Assembly: GCF_003344865.1 (NCBI RefSeq)
Contig: NZ_CP031165.1
Location: forward strand, 4,779,910-4,843,909
Reading direction: 5' to 3'
Length of the DNA: 64,000 nt
Source of the DNA: Euzebya pacifica
Lineage (GTDB): Bacteria; Actinomycetota; Nitriliruptoria; Euzebyales; Euzebyaceae
The notes beneath the pieces were generated by a model, which was not told the origin of the DNA, did no database searches, and saw only the letters and a list, made by a program, of their open reading frames with translations. A program made the translations under genes and the position numbers. Positions 25,461-34,138 of this stretch are shown here, one piece after another. The stretch's first letter is position 1. Each line of letters starts with the position of its first letter.

Positions 25461-27968
25461 TCAGCGTCCCGGGGGGATCCACGAGACGTCGGTGATCGTG
25501 TCGCCCTCCACCGGCTCGAGGTGGATCCGCCACGACTCACCGCCATCGAGGACCTCGACCAGCCCGACGCCGCCGACGCCGGGGATGGCGATCTGCCCGT
25601 CCGGCCCCCACTCCGGTGAGGTGAAGGGCCCGGACGCCTCGATGCCGGCGTCGAGCAGGTCGATGACGACAACCTCGGTCAGGTCCAACCGGCTTATCAC
25701 CAGGTCGGCCTCGGCGTCGTCGCCCTGTCCCGTGTAGCGGACGACCGCGAACAGCTCGCCGGCCGGGTCGAACGAGGGTGCGCTGAGCGCATCGGCATCC
25801 GACACGGACGCTGTCCGCTCGGTGGCTCCGGCGGACGCCGTGTCCATCAGGGTCAGCCCTGTCCCGTTGAGGCCGTCGAGGTCGAGCAGTCGCCCGGCCG
25901 GGGACAACGCGGGACGGAACCCGCCTGCCCGCAGCGGAAAGGCCCCGTTGCCGGGGAAGCCCACGGTTCGCTTGTCGCGATCCTCCGTGTCCTGGGCGTT
26001 GTCCCCGGCCCAGTAGACGAACGAGTCACCGTTGGCCGACCAGGCCTGGTCGTTGAGGAAGCCGTAGTTGCCGGTGTCGACCGGGGTGGCCTGCCCGTCG
26101 TCACTGCCGTCGGTGGCGATGGTCGCGACCTGTTCCTCCACCCCGGAGTCGATGAACTCCGACCAGGAGAAGGCGACCGTGCTGCCGTCCGGTGACACGC
26201 TCGGGTTGGTGACCGTGCCGCCGTCCGCACCCTCCCACAGCCGCGTCAGCGCCTCGGCCGGCACGGGACCCGAACCCGTCCCCGGTGGCATGGACAGAAG
26301 GGCTGGCACATCGTCGCCCCGGTCGTCGGTGGCGAGGAGGACGTGATGCAGCGGCGTGGAGTCGATGCGCCACACCGACGCCGGGACGACCCGTTCGACC
26401 GGCGGTGCGGCGACGGTGTCGGTGGTCTCGGAGAACGCGTAGACGCTGGTGTGCCCGTCGGCGACCGTGCCCGAGGCGATCAGCACGCCCGGTGGTGGTC
26501 CGTCACCGAGGATCACCGTGTGGCTGAAGACCACTTCGGACTCCTCGTCGTCGTACGTGACGACCATCTCGCCGTCCTGGACGGACACACATTCCGCGGT
26601 GTGGCTCCGCGCCAGGGACAGTCCGTAGAACTCGCCTCGTTCCGTCTCCCGTCTCGCCGCCTCGTCGGAGCAATCGAACCGCTCACCGTCGGCGCTGGAT
26701 GTCGTGAGGTCGATGTACGGATCATCCACCAACAGCCGGTCGGACACGATGAAGCCGACGTGGCCGCCACGATCCAGCCGATCGGTCAGCGCACCGTCGG
26801 CATCGAGCATCGCGAACGACGCGAGTGCGCCGGACTCGGCCTGCGGCCCGCCACCGAGCAGAATCCTGAGGAGCAACGTGCCCGCGATCAGGCCGGCGAC
26901 CGCACCACCCGCTCCCGGCCCTCCTCCGACGGTCGATGGAGGGATGAGCTGGCGCTGCTGTGGCCGGAAGCGCTCGGCCACCCGGTCCGGGAGGGGGCCC
27001 TGCGAGGGAACCAGCACGATCCGTGCGTCCCTGATGGCGGTCAACGACGCGAGCGGCAGGCCGGTGGCCCAGTCGTCGGCCGCCTCGGCGGTGGCCAGCA
27101 CGGCCGGTCCGACGGCGCCGACCTCGGCGTCCCACGCCTCGGCGATCTCGATCGCGGTCTCGAACCGGCTGTCACCGGCGATCCGCTGGACCTCCAGACC
27201 CAGCGCACCGACCTCCGCCAGGACGTCGTCGCTGATGGCCGCCGTCCCACCGACTGCGACGACCCGTTCGTAGCCGCCGTCGGCGAGCTCGTCGCGGGTC
27301 GCGCCCGACAGGGTGTCGGTGGCCGTGATCAGGATGGGATGTCCGCTGCCGGCCGCCCACGCGCCGGCGGCGACGGAGTCGGCCCAGGCCTGCGTCGGGT
27401 TGTCCGGATCTGCGGGGAAGGCCCGCGCGAGGATCGCGGTCGTGCTGCCGGTGTCGGCTTCGTTGGCGACCGCGACGGCCGTGGCCGTCCGGTCGGCACC
27501 GGAGACCCGCCGGACCGTCAGGCCGGCGTCCGCCAGCGAGTTGGCAACGTCGACCCCGAGCGCCGCCTCGCCCCCGAGGAGCACCGCCGTGGTCGCCCCC
27601 AGCGCGGCGATGCGGTTGAGCACCGAGAGGGGAACCGGCCCGTCGGAGGGCACCAGCAGCAGCGGTGCCTCGCGACCCTGCAGCACCCCAGCCGCGAGGG
27701 AGTCCACGAACACGTCGTCCCGCGCGATGATCACCGTGTCGGCGCGCTCGAACGCCAGCCGGCTGATGGCCAGCGACACCGCGAGCGGGGTGTCCGCCGC
27801 TTCGGGAAGCACGAACACGCCAGGGAGCGTCATCGTGGTCCCGTCCTCCAGGACGACCTCGCCGTCGACGGGTTCGGCCACCACCGGCCCGTTCTCCTGA
27901 GCCGATGCGGGAACCGCCAGCAACGCGGCGACCACCCACACGATCGTCATCGCTGCCGTGCTGCGCAT
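25461..27968 (-). CDS. Cell-wall-binding type 2 repeat protein with C-terminal propeller-like domain
   Basis: An 835-residue secreted protein. Residues 1-24 are a signal peptide (IVWVVAALLAVPASAQ). Residues about 65-320 carry three cell-wall-binding type 2 units (VIIARDDVFVDSLAAGVL, TAVLLGGEAALGVDVANSL, RVVAVGGTAAISDDVLAEV). A hydrophobic stretch (AGGAVAGLIAGTLLLRILL, about 350-370) may be a membrane segment. The C-terminal 300 residues contain repeated NPSVSPDGSTVAFSWSE, APSFDPAGELFAVVRY and SPEWGPDGQIAIPG units like TolB/WD40-type propeller blades. The domain order suggests a wall-attached sensor or scaffold. The in-frame GTG at 28001 is less likely since it lengthens the signal peptide oddly. 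Confidence 0.82.
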   Translation of the reverse strand: MRSTAAMTIVWVVAALLAVPASAQENGPVVAEPVDGEVVLEDGTTMTLPGVFVLPEAADTPLAVSLAISRLAFERADTVIIARDDVFVDSLAAGVLQGREAPLLLVPSDGPVPLSVLNRIAALGATTAVLLGGEAALGVDVANSLADAGLTVRRVSGADRTATAVAVANEADTGSTTAILARAFPADPDNPTQAWADSVAAGAWAAGSGHPILITATDTLSGATRDELADGGYERVVAVGGTAAISDDVLAEVGALGLEVQRIAGDSRFETAIEIAEAWDAEVGAVGPAVLATAEAADDWATGLPLASLTAIRDARIVLVPSQGPLPDRVAERFRPQQRQLIPPSTVGGGPGAGGAVAGLIAGTLLLRILLGGGPQAESGALASFAMLDADGALTDRLDRGGHVGFIVSDRLLVDDPYIDLTTSSADGERFDCSDEAARRETERGEFYGLSLARSHTAECVSVQDGEMVVTYDDEESEVVFSHTVILGDGPPPGVLIASGTVADGHTSVYAFSETTDTVAAPPVERVVPASVWRIDSTPLHHVLLATDDRGDDVPALLSMPPGTGSGPVPAEALTRLWEGADGGTVTNPSVSPDGSTVAFSWSEFIDSGVEEQVATIATDGSDDGQATPVDTGNYGFLNDQAWSANGDSFVYWAGDNAQDTEDRDKRTVGFPGNGAFPLRAGGFRPALSPAGRLLDLDGLNGTGLTLMDTASAGATERTASVSDADALSAPSFDPAGELFAVVRYTGQGDDAEADLVISRLDLTEVVVIDLLDAGIEASGPFTSPEWGPDGQIAIPGVGGVGLVEVLDGGESWRIHLEPVEGDTITDVSWIPPGR

Positions 27969-28088
27969 GAAGTCACCATCTGTAGTTAGGGAACTGCGCA
28001 CCGCACCCTAGAGCATCTGTCACCGGTGATTCAGAGCCTCGTGTACTGACGGCACGAGATCCGGTCTCACCTTGTCGACCGGCGGCTA

Positions 28089-30827
28089 ATGCTCTTTTCA
28101 GAGCAGCCGATCCGACACGGCGTGCAGACCCATAGTGAAGAACGCCATGACCTCCCGACCGCCACGACACCCGTGCGGTCCGGCCGCACCGGCCTCGTGC
28201 TGTGGGCGGTCGGCGCCGCATGCCTGCTGGGTGCGTTGCTGTGGCGCTCCGGACTCCCCGCCACACAGGTTCGGACGAGCTACGGACTGGCCATGGGAAT
28301 CGGCGCGGCGGCGATCGCCGTGGGCGCCGTCCGGGCTCGTCTTCGCCGGGTTCCCCATGGGCGCGCGTGGCTGGCGTTCGGACTGGGGCTCGGTGCCGCC
28401 ATGGGCGGCGGCGCGTGGGAGACGCTCGCGGTCCCCGAAGGGTCCCATCCCGGCTACCTCATCGTCCTGGCGGTTGGCGTGCCCCTCGTGGCCGGCTCGC
28501 TGCCGATCCTCATCGGCCTGTCGAGGGCACGACTGGACGGCGTGCTCGACAGCGTCCTGGTGGCCGGGGCGGGCATGCTCTGGGCATGGGAACTGCAGTT
28601 CCAGCCCACGACCACCGACGCGCTGGACAGGGCCCACCTGACCCCCCTTGCGTTCGTGGGGTTGTGCTCGGCCATGGCCACGGTCGCCCTGCTGACCGGC
28701 ACGCACGGCCGCATCAGCCGTACCAGCTGGCTGATGTCGGCCGGATTCGGCATGCAGGCTGCCGCGATCGTGGTCCTGCCCGACACCCTTGCCGGCCGGC
28801 CGTACGCCCACTCCGGCCTGGGGACCGGGATGATGATCCTCGGTGTCCTGCCCCTGGTGGCAGCAGTGTGGGTCGCGGCTGCCAACCGCCCACAGGCCGT
28901 GACGCCACGACCTCGCGTCCTGCGGTGGTGGGCGCCAGCGGCCCTTGCGGTCGGCAGCTGGGTGCTGCAGACGGTCGTCGGCGACCACCTCGACGGGCTC
29001 CCGGGCGACCGGTTCGAGCAGGGCCTCACGGTCGTAGTCGGGACGACCCTCGTGACCCGCGTCGTCCTCATGGTGCGCTCCGAACAAGAAGCGATGGGGG
29101 CACTGGAGTCCCAGCGCCAACGACTCGAGACAATCCTCGGCGATGCACAGGACCATGTCCTGCTCGTCGACGAGGCATTCGTCGTGCGTGACCAGCTGAC
29201 CTTCCCTGCCGCAGCCACTCCGGCCGCGCCCGAGGGCCTGACGGGTGTCTGCCTGCTCGACCGGCTCCACCCCGAGGACGCTGCGCTGATGCGCCGCGGC
29301 CGGCTCCTTGCCGCCGCCCAACCCGGAATCTCACACCGGCAGGAGCTCCGACTGGCCGACCCCGACCGTGTCGTCTGGATCGAGGGGACCATCGCCGACC
29401 ACACCGACGACCCGCTGATCGGCTGCCTCGTCGTCACCTTCCGCGACATCACCGACCGTCGGCTGGCCGAGGACGAGCTGTTCCGACAGGCCAGGATCGA
29501 CGAGCTCACCGACCTCCCGAACCGCAACGCCGTCCGGACCGAGGCGGAAACCCAGCTCCTCGGGGCCTCGGCCGCACATCCGGTTGCGCTGCTCTACGCG
29601 GACCTCGACCGACTCAAGGTGGTCAACGACAGCCTCGGCCACCACGTCGGCGACCAGGTCATCGTCGCGGTCGCCCGACGGTGGGCGCAGCTCATCGGCA
29701 ACCGGGGCACGGTCGGGAGGGTGGGCGGCGACGAGTTCGTCATCGTCCTTCCCGACACCACCGACGTCGATCCGATGGCAACCGCGCAGCAGCTGATCGA
29801 CGCCCTGGAGCAGCCACTGGACCTGCACGGTCTGGCGCTGACGGTGACCGCGAGCATCGGGGTGGCCACGGTCGTCGAGCCCTCCACGACTGTGGACGAC
29901 GGACTCAGGGATGCCGACGCGGCGCTGTACGTCGCCAAGAACGACGGCGGCAACCGGGCCCGTGCGTTCGATCCGGCCATGCACGCAGCGGCGGTGGAAC
30001 GACTCAGGCTGGAGCAGGAACTCAGGGTGGCGCTTCGCGACGGCACCATCGACATCCACTTGCAGCCGCTCGTCGACCTGCCCACCGAGACACCGGTGTC
30101 GTTCGAGGCGCTCGTCCGTTGGCATCTGGCCGACAGCGGGATGGTCCCGGCGGACCGGCTCATCGCGATGGCGGAGGAAACCGGGCTCATCGTGCCGCTC
30201 GGCGACCACGTGCTGCGTCGTGCGTGTGACGCCATGCATCGCATCCGGACCGAGGTCGGTCTGCCGATGAGCGTCGCCGTCAACACCTCGGTGATCCAGC
30301 TGCTGCAGCCCGCGTTCGTCTCCACCGTCCTCACCACGCTCGCCGAGACGAACCTCCCTGCCGAGGCGTTGGTCCTGGAGGTGACCGAGAGCCTCCTGCT
30401 CGACGAGGACGGGGTTGCCCTGTCCGCCCTCACCGCGCTGCGTCATGCCGGTGTCGGGGTCAGCCTCGACGACTTCGGGACCGGCTACTCCTCCCTCAGC
30501 CACCTCGGGACGTTCCCCCTGGACGAGCTCAAGCTCGACCGACGCCTGGTGGCGACGGCCAACGACAGCGTTGCTGGTGCTGCGGTGCTCGGTGGGATCG
30601 TCCGGATCGCGGAGACGATCGGTCTGCGGGTCGTGGCCGAAGGCCTTGAGGTTGCCGCCGATGCGCAGCGGGTGCGAGCGGCGGGGGTGCAGCTGGGTCA
30701 GGGCTGGCACTTCGCCCGGCCGATGCCCGTTGAGGACGCCGTCGCGTGGTTGCGGGCGCGGTTCCCTACTGCCCGCCGCGGACGCCATGTCGCCGACCTT
30801 GCTCCTGTCGCCGACGGTGGTGCCTGA
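28089..30827 (+). CDS. Membrane GGDEF-EAL protein (cyclic-di-GMP turnover)
   Basis: A 912-residue protein. Residues about 35-320 contain eight or nine hydrophobic membrane helices, followed by a PAS-like domain (about 345-450, ending in VVTFRDITDRRLAEDEL). Next comes a GGDEF domain with the intact motif at 546-550 (VGGDEFVIVL) and an EAL domain with EAL at 673-675 and DDFGTGYSSL in loop 6. Both diguanylate cyclase and phosphodiesterase residues look intact, so it may switch activity with the membrane/PAS signal. It is divergent from the cell-wall-binding propeller protein. The start is uncertain; GTG 28122 and GTG 28173 are in frame. Confidence 0.9.
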   Translation: MLFSEQPIRHGVQTHSEERHDLPTATTPVRSGRTGLVLWAVGAACLLGALLWRSGLPATQVRTSYGLAMGIGAAAIAVGAVRARLRRVPHGRAWLAFGLGLGAAMGGGAWETLAVPEGSHPGYLIVLAVGVPLVAGSLPILIGLSRARLDGVLDSVLVAGAGMLWAWELQFQPTTTDALDRAHLTPLAFVGLCSAMATVALLTGTHGRISRTSWLMSAGFGMQAAAIVVLPDTLAGRPYAHSGLGTGMMILGVLPLVAAVWVAAANRPQAVTPRPRVLRWWAPAALAVGSWVLQTVVGDHLDGLPGDRFEQGLTVVVGTTLVTRVVLMVRSEQEAMGALESQRQRLETILGDAQDHVLLVDEAFVVRDQLTFPAAATPAAPEGLTGVCLLDRLHPEDAALMRRGRLLAAAQPGISHRQELRLADPDRVVWIEGTIADHTDDPLIGCLVVTFRDITDRRLAEDELFRQARIDELTDLPNRNAVRTEAETQLLGASAAHPVALLYADLDRLKVVNDSLGHHVGDQVIVAVARRWAQLIGNRGTVGRVGGDEFVIVLPDTTDVDPMATAQQLIDALEQPLDLHGLALTVTASIGVATVVEPSTTVDDGLRDADAALYVAKNDGGNRARAFDPAMHAAAVERLRLEQELRVALRDGTIDIHLQPLVDLPTETPVSFEALVRWHLADSGMVPADRLIAMAEETGLIVPLGDHVLRRACDAMHRIRTEVGLPMSVAVNTSVIQLLQPAFVSTVLTTLAETNLPAEALVLEVTESLLLDEDGVALSALTALRHAGVGVSLDDFGTGYSSLSHLGTFPLDELKLDRRLVATANDSVAGAAVLGGIVRIAETIGLRVVAEGLEVAADAQRVRAAGVQLGQGWHFARPMPVEDAVAWLRARFPTARRGRHVADLAPVADGGA

Positions 30828-30851
30828 CGCCCTCCCCCTGGACCGAGGGCG
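30828..30851 (+). terminator. Stem-loop directly after the GGDEF-EAL gene
   Basis: CGCCCTC and GAGGGCG form a 7-bp stem around a 10-base loop, starting at the base after the stop codon. No T-run follows. Confidence 0.4.
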
Positions 30852-30895
30852 AACTTCCCGATGCCGCCGTTCGAGCCCGACGTCGACCCGGCCGC

Positions 30896-30955
30896 GGTCG
30901 CGCATGCGGTCGCGTGTGCGGTCGCGTGTGCGGTCGCGTGTGCGGTCGCGTGTGC
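30896..30955. repeat. Five tandem 12-bp units (GGTCGCGTGTGC)
   Basis: Five contiguous 12-bp units: the first is GGTCGCGCATGC, the next four are identical GGTCGCGTGTGC. They sit between the convergent GGDEF-EAL gene and the small membrane protein gene. Unit length is a multiple of three, but no gene with support reads through them. Confidence 0.85.
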
Positions 30956-30961
30956 GGCGCC

Positions 30962-31123
30962 TCAGCCGAAGAGCAGGACGAGGGCGATGGCGATGATGAC
31001 GCCGACTGTGCCGATGATGACGGCTGTGCGGGTCCGTGGGCGTCCCGACTCGGAGGTCGGGCGGTCGGTGTTCTGGGTCGGCCGGTCAGGCGGAAGCGGC
31101 GGCGTGTAGTTGAAGTTCTCCAT
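30962..31123 (-). CDS. Small single-pass membrane protein (53 aa)
   Basis: A short gene reading MENFNYTPPLPPDRPTQ, a Pro/Thr/Asp-rich hydrophilic region with PRTRTA, then one C-terminal membrane helix (VIIGTVGVIIAIALVLLFG) and stop. The ATG at 31123 follows AGGA by nine bases. The pattern (Pro-rich cytoplasmic tail, positive charges, one C-terminal helix) is that of small actinobacterial membrane proteins of unknown role. It ends seven bases from the 12-bp tandem repeats. Confidence 0.65.
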   Translation of the reverse strand: MENFNYTPPLPPDRPTQNTDRPTSESGRPRTRTAVIIGTVGVIIAIALVLLFG

Positions 31124-31351
31124 GTCGGGTCATCCTGTCGGTGGTGCTGTCGGCGGTGTCGTGCATGGTAGGAGCATGGCGGGTTCGACGTTCTCGGAAC
31201 GGGCATCCGGTCAGCCGACCGACGGCGACGCCGGCGCCGGCGCCGGCGAGGGTGGTCGCGATCGGCGTTCCCGCTGTGTGATGCCGGCTGCTACTTCCGT
31301 TCGTGGGGGTCGCCGTTAACGAGGCAGGAGTCGTGGCGCGGGCACGGAGGG

Positions 31352-31480
31352 TTGCGGACATGCGGGTTCCTTGCGTCGGCCCAGTCCGGACCGAAGTGCC
31401 CGCTGTGCATGAACGCCAACAAGGCCGGCGCCACGGTGTGCGGCAGCTGCGGCAGGGACCTGCAGCCGGCACACCTCTGA
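31352..31480 (+). pseudogene. Zinc-ribbon fragment
   Basis: This frame reads TCGFLASAQSGPKC, then PLCMNANKAGATVCGSCGRD, ending LQPAHL and stop. It contains CPLC...CGSC, the layout of a zinc ribbon with a preceding lone Cys. The start is unclear: TTG 31352 is possible with GGAGGG touching it, and the frame remains open further upstream. It may be a small zinc-ribbon protein or the end of a decayed longer one. The stretch 31124-31700 otherwise holds only this and the LuxR remnant. Confidence 0.45.
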
Positions 31481-31481
31481 G

Positions 31482-31619
31482 GACGCTCTGACGAACCGGG
31501 AGATCGCCGGGACCCTCTTCGTCACGCGCAAGACCGTCGAGGTCCACCTGTCGGCGACCTACCGGAAGCTCGACATCGCGTCGCGGACAGAGCTGCCGGC
31601 GGCGCTGGATCCCCAATGA
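31482..31619 (+). pseudogene. LuxR-family helix-turn-helix remnant
   Basis: Starting right after the zinc-ribbon stop, the frame reads DALTNREIAGTLFVTRKTVE then VHLSATYRKLDIASRTELPA ALDPQ and stop. This is the C-terminal DNA-binding domain of LuxR/NarL regulators, including the recognition helix. The upstream receiver, ATPase or first HTH helix (usually LTPRERRVAELAAEG) is missing and there is no start codon or ribosome site. It is therefore the tail of a deleted gene. Confidence 0.7.
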
Positions 31620-31700
31620 CTGGGGTGGGTCCCTGATGCGACCAGCCGGGCAAATGCGGTGGGCTGTCGGCCACCAGCACCACGACAGAGAGGACCTGCC

Positions 31701-32033
31701 ATGTCCACGATGATCCCAAGCCAGCCCGCGCCCACGACGACACGTCGGATCACCACGACCCGTCGGCTCGCCGCCGGACTGGTCGCCCTGCTCCTGCTCG
31801 GCACCGCATGCGGTGGCGGCGCCGACGGGGACCAACGCCAGGCCATCGTCGATGCCCTGACCGAAGGTGGCGCAGTGACCGACGGCCAGGCGGAGTGCGT
31901 GGTCGACGGGCTCTACGAGGAGCTCGACGCCGACACGGTCAACGCCCTGGATCCCACCCAGGACGAGATCGACGACCCCGAGGTCGCCGACGTCCTGCAG
32001 GAAGCCTTCCTGGAGTGCACGAGCGAGGGATGA
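31701..32033 (+). CDS. Small lipoprotein
   Basis: A 110-residue protein with a Thr/Arg-rich start, a hydrophobic segment (LAAGLVALLLLGTACGGG) and a lipobox LGTAC, so it should be lipid-anchored at Cys. The mature part is acidic and helical (DALTEGGAVTDGQAECVVDGLYEELDADTVNAL...) with two further cysteines in AECVVDG and LECTSEG, probably one disulfide. The ATG at 31701 has AGAGGA nine bases upstream. Proteins of this size and pattern are frequent in actinobacteria and without known function. Confidence 0.75.
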   Translation: MSTMIPSQPAPTTTRRITTTRRLAAGLVALLLLGTACGGGADGDQRQAIVDALTEGGAVTDGQAECVVDGLYEELDADTVNALDPTQDEIDDPEVADVLQEAFLECTSEG

Positions 32034-32082
32034 CCGGGGAAGGGGCCGCGCAGCTGGTGGCCGCCATCCAGCAGCTGCTGGT

Positions 32083-32937
32083 TCAGCGTTCGCCGTAGTC
32101 GTAGAACCCCTTGCCGGCCTTCCTTCCGAGGTGGCCGGCGGCAACCATGTTGCGCAGGCCCACGGTGGGACGGAAGCGGTCACCGTGGGCCTCCGCGAGG
32201 GACTCGACGGCATGCAGGTAGGTGTCCAGGCCGTTGAAGTCACCCAGCTCCAGCGGGCCCATCGGGAAGTTGAACCCCAGCTTCATCGCCGTGTCGATGT
32301 CCTCGGCGGTGGCCACCCCCTCCTCCAGCATGCGCAGGCATTCCATCCGCAGGATCGCGTAGGCGCGGGAGGTGATGAACCCCGGGCTGTCCTTGCGGCA
32401 GACCACGACCGTCTTGCCCAACCCCTCGGCGAACGACTGCGCCCGCTGCAGCGCCTCGTCACCGGTCGCCAGGCCCCGGACCAGCTCGCACAGCTTCATC
32501 AGCACCGGCGGGTTGAAGAAGTGCATGCCGACCAGCCGGTCGGCCGCATCCCCCAGCGCTGCGCCGATGGAGGTGATCGACAGCTGGGAGGTGTTGGTGC
32601 CGATCAGCGCGTCGGCCGGGGCGGCGGCCACCGCGGCGGTCAGGACCTCCTGCTTGAGGGCCAGCACCTCGGGCACCGCCTCGACCACGACGTCGACGTC
32701 AGCCACCGACCCGGCCAGGTCGGTGGTCCAGGTCAGGCGACCACGGACGGCGTCGGCTTCCTCCGCCGTCATCCGGCCCTTCTCCACCAGCTTGCCCAGC
32801 GAGAACTCGACGGCCTTCCGGCCACGGTCCAGCGCCGCGTCGTCGATGTCGCGGACTGCCACGTCGTGGCCGGCCATCGCCGACAGCTGGGCGATCCCGC
32901 TGCCCATGATCCCGGCTCCCAGCACTGCGACCTTCAT
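32083..32937 (-). CDS. 3-hydroxyacyl-CoA (3-hydroxybutyryl-CoA) dehydrogenase
   Basis: A 284-residue NAD-dependent dehydrogenase. MKVAVLGAGIMGSGIAQLSA is the Rossmann start with GxGxxG, GTNTSQLSI and GMHFFNPPVLMKLCELV carry the active-site Ser/Asn and catalytic His, and PGFITSRAYAILRMECLRML begins the helical dimerisation domain. It oxidises 3-hydroxyacyl-CoA to 3-ketoacyl-CoA. It is the last gene of the operon running from 36968. The ATG at 32937 is preferred over an in-frame upstream start because the Rossmann strand should begin close to residue 1. Confidence 0.92.
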   Translation of the reverse strand: MKVAVLGAGIMGSGIAQLSAMAGHDVAVRDIDDAALDRGRKAVEFSLGKLVEKGRMTAEEADAVRGRLTWTTDLAGSVADVDVVVEAVPEVLALKQEVLTAAVAAAPADALIGTNTSQLSITSIGAALGDAADRLVGMHFFNPPVLMKLCELVRGLATGDEALQRAQSFAEGLGKTVVVCRKDSPGFITSRAYAILRMECLRMLEEGVATAEDIDTAMKLGFNFPMGPLELGDFNGLDTYLHAVESLAEAHGDRFRPTVGLRNMVAAGHLGRKAGKGFYDYGER

Positions 32938-32977
32938 CGGTTGTTCCGTTCCTCGTTGGTGGTCCATCGGTGGTTGC

Positions 32978-34135
32978 TCACGCCCCCAGCAGGAGCGTGT
33001 TGTGGTACTGCGCGCCGGATCCGGCCCCGGTGACCAGGGCCACCTCGGCGTCGGTGACCTGCCGCTCGCCCGCCTCGCCTCGCAGCTGGTGCACGGCCTC
33101 GACGACCTTCAGCGTCGGGCCGCCCCAGCCGATGTGGCTGTAGGAAAGCAGGCCCCCGTCGGGGTTGACCGGCACGGGCGACCCCTCGCCGATGCCGACG
33201 TCGTGGACGTAGGCAGGCGCCTCACCCGGGGGGCAGAGGCCGGCGACCTCCAGCTGGCGGAGGATCTCGAAGCTGTTGATGTCGTACAGCAGCGCAACAT
33301 CGACGTCGGTCGGGTCCACCCCGGCCATGCGGCGGGCGTCGGCGGCGGCATCGCGCCCGACGGTCCACACCTCTTCGTGGCGAGCAGGGTCGACGTACTG
33401 CTGGCGGTGCCACTCGCTGGCCCCGCCCAGCACCCGAACCGGTGCCCGCGTGTCGGCGGCCCGGTCGGCGGAGGTGATGACCATCGCCGCCGCACCCTCG
33501 GTGGCCAGGCACAGGTCGAGGAGGGTCAGCGGCGAGGCGATCATCGGCGCGCCGAGCACGTCCTCGGCGGTGTGGGGCCCCTTGCCGAACATGACCGCGT
33601 CCGGATTGGCGTGCCCGCGGTTTCGCACCGCCGCGGCGGCCTCGGCGGCCCCCTGCCGGTAGTCGGGATGCAGGTGGAGCTGGCGCTGGGCGACCATCGC
33701 GAAGTGCACGGCCGTGAAGGCACCCCACGGGGCGACGAACTCGTTGTCGGGCCGGGTGTAGGCCGCCACCGCCCCGCCCGAGCGGATCGCGGCCTGCCCA
33801 CCGACCACCAGCACGGTGTGGCACAGGCCCGCGGCGATCGCAGCGGCGGCGTCGAGCACGGCTGGCACCCCCTGCGGGTAGGTGTCCTGCACCCATCGCA
33901 GCGGATGGCCGAGCAGCGACGTCCAGTCCACCGAGCCGGGGTGCATGACCGTCCCACCGGGACCGGGCCATCGACCGGCGATGCCGTCGACGTCGGCCGG
34001 GGTCAACCCTGCGTCGGCCAGGGCGCCCATCGCTGCCTCGAGGCAGGCCGACAGGGCCGTCCGGTCCAGCTGCTTGGCCTGTGCGGTGGCGTGCACGCCC
34101 ACCACTCGGGCCTGTTGGAGGGGGCTGATGGTCAC
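32978..34135 (-). CDS. Thiolase-like lipid-transfer protein (Ltp2/SCP-x type, probable aldolase)
   Basis: A 385-residue thiolase-fold protein. The usual nucleophile motif (CxSG) is absent: the matching helix reads WVQDTYPQGVPAVLDAAAAI with no Cys. The C-terminal part keeps VPVNPDGGLLSYSHIGWGG, the equivalent of the thiolase GG/GH region. This pattern fits the Ltp2-like branch, which together with a DUF35 protein makes retro-aldol lyases that remove side chains from steroid-type CoA esters. A DUF35 gene lies three cistrons upstream in the same operon, supporting that reading. The 3-bp gap to the CoA ligase gene implies coupled translation. Confidence 0.85.
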   Translation of the reverse strand: MTISPLQQARVVGVHATAQAKQLDRTALSACLEAAMGALADAGLTPADVDGIAGRWPGPGGTVMHPGSVDWTSLLGHPLRWVQDTYPQGVPAVLDAAAAIAAGLCHTVLVVGGQAAIRSGGAVAAYTRPDNEFVAPWGAFTAVHFAMVAQRQLHLHPDYRQGAAEAAAAVRNRGHANPDAVMFGKGPHTAEDVLGAPMIASPLTLLDLCLATEGAAAMVITSADRAADTRAPVRVLGGASEWHRQQYVDPARHEEVWTVGRDAAADARRMAGVDPTDVDVALLYDINSFEILRQLEVAGLCPPGEAPAYVHDVGIGEGSPVPVNPDGGLLSYSHIGWGGPTLKVVEAVHQLRGEAGERQVTDAEVALVTGAGSGAQYHNTLLLGA

Positions 34136-34138
34136 GGC

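Noticed and set aside
30861-31109. 82-codon plus-strand protein with repeated AVAC
   Set aside because: It results from the 12-bp tandem repeat, has no ribosome site, and lies over the better supported minus-strand 53-residue protein.
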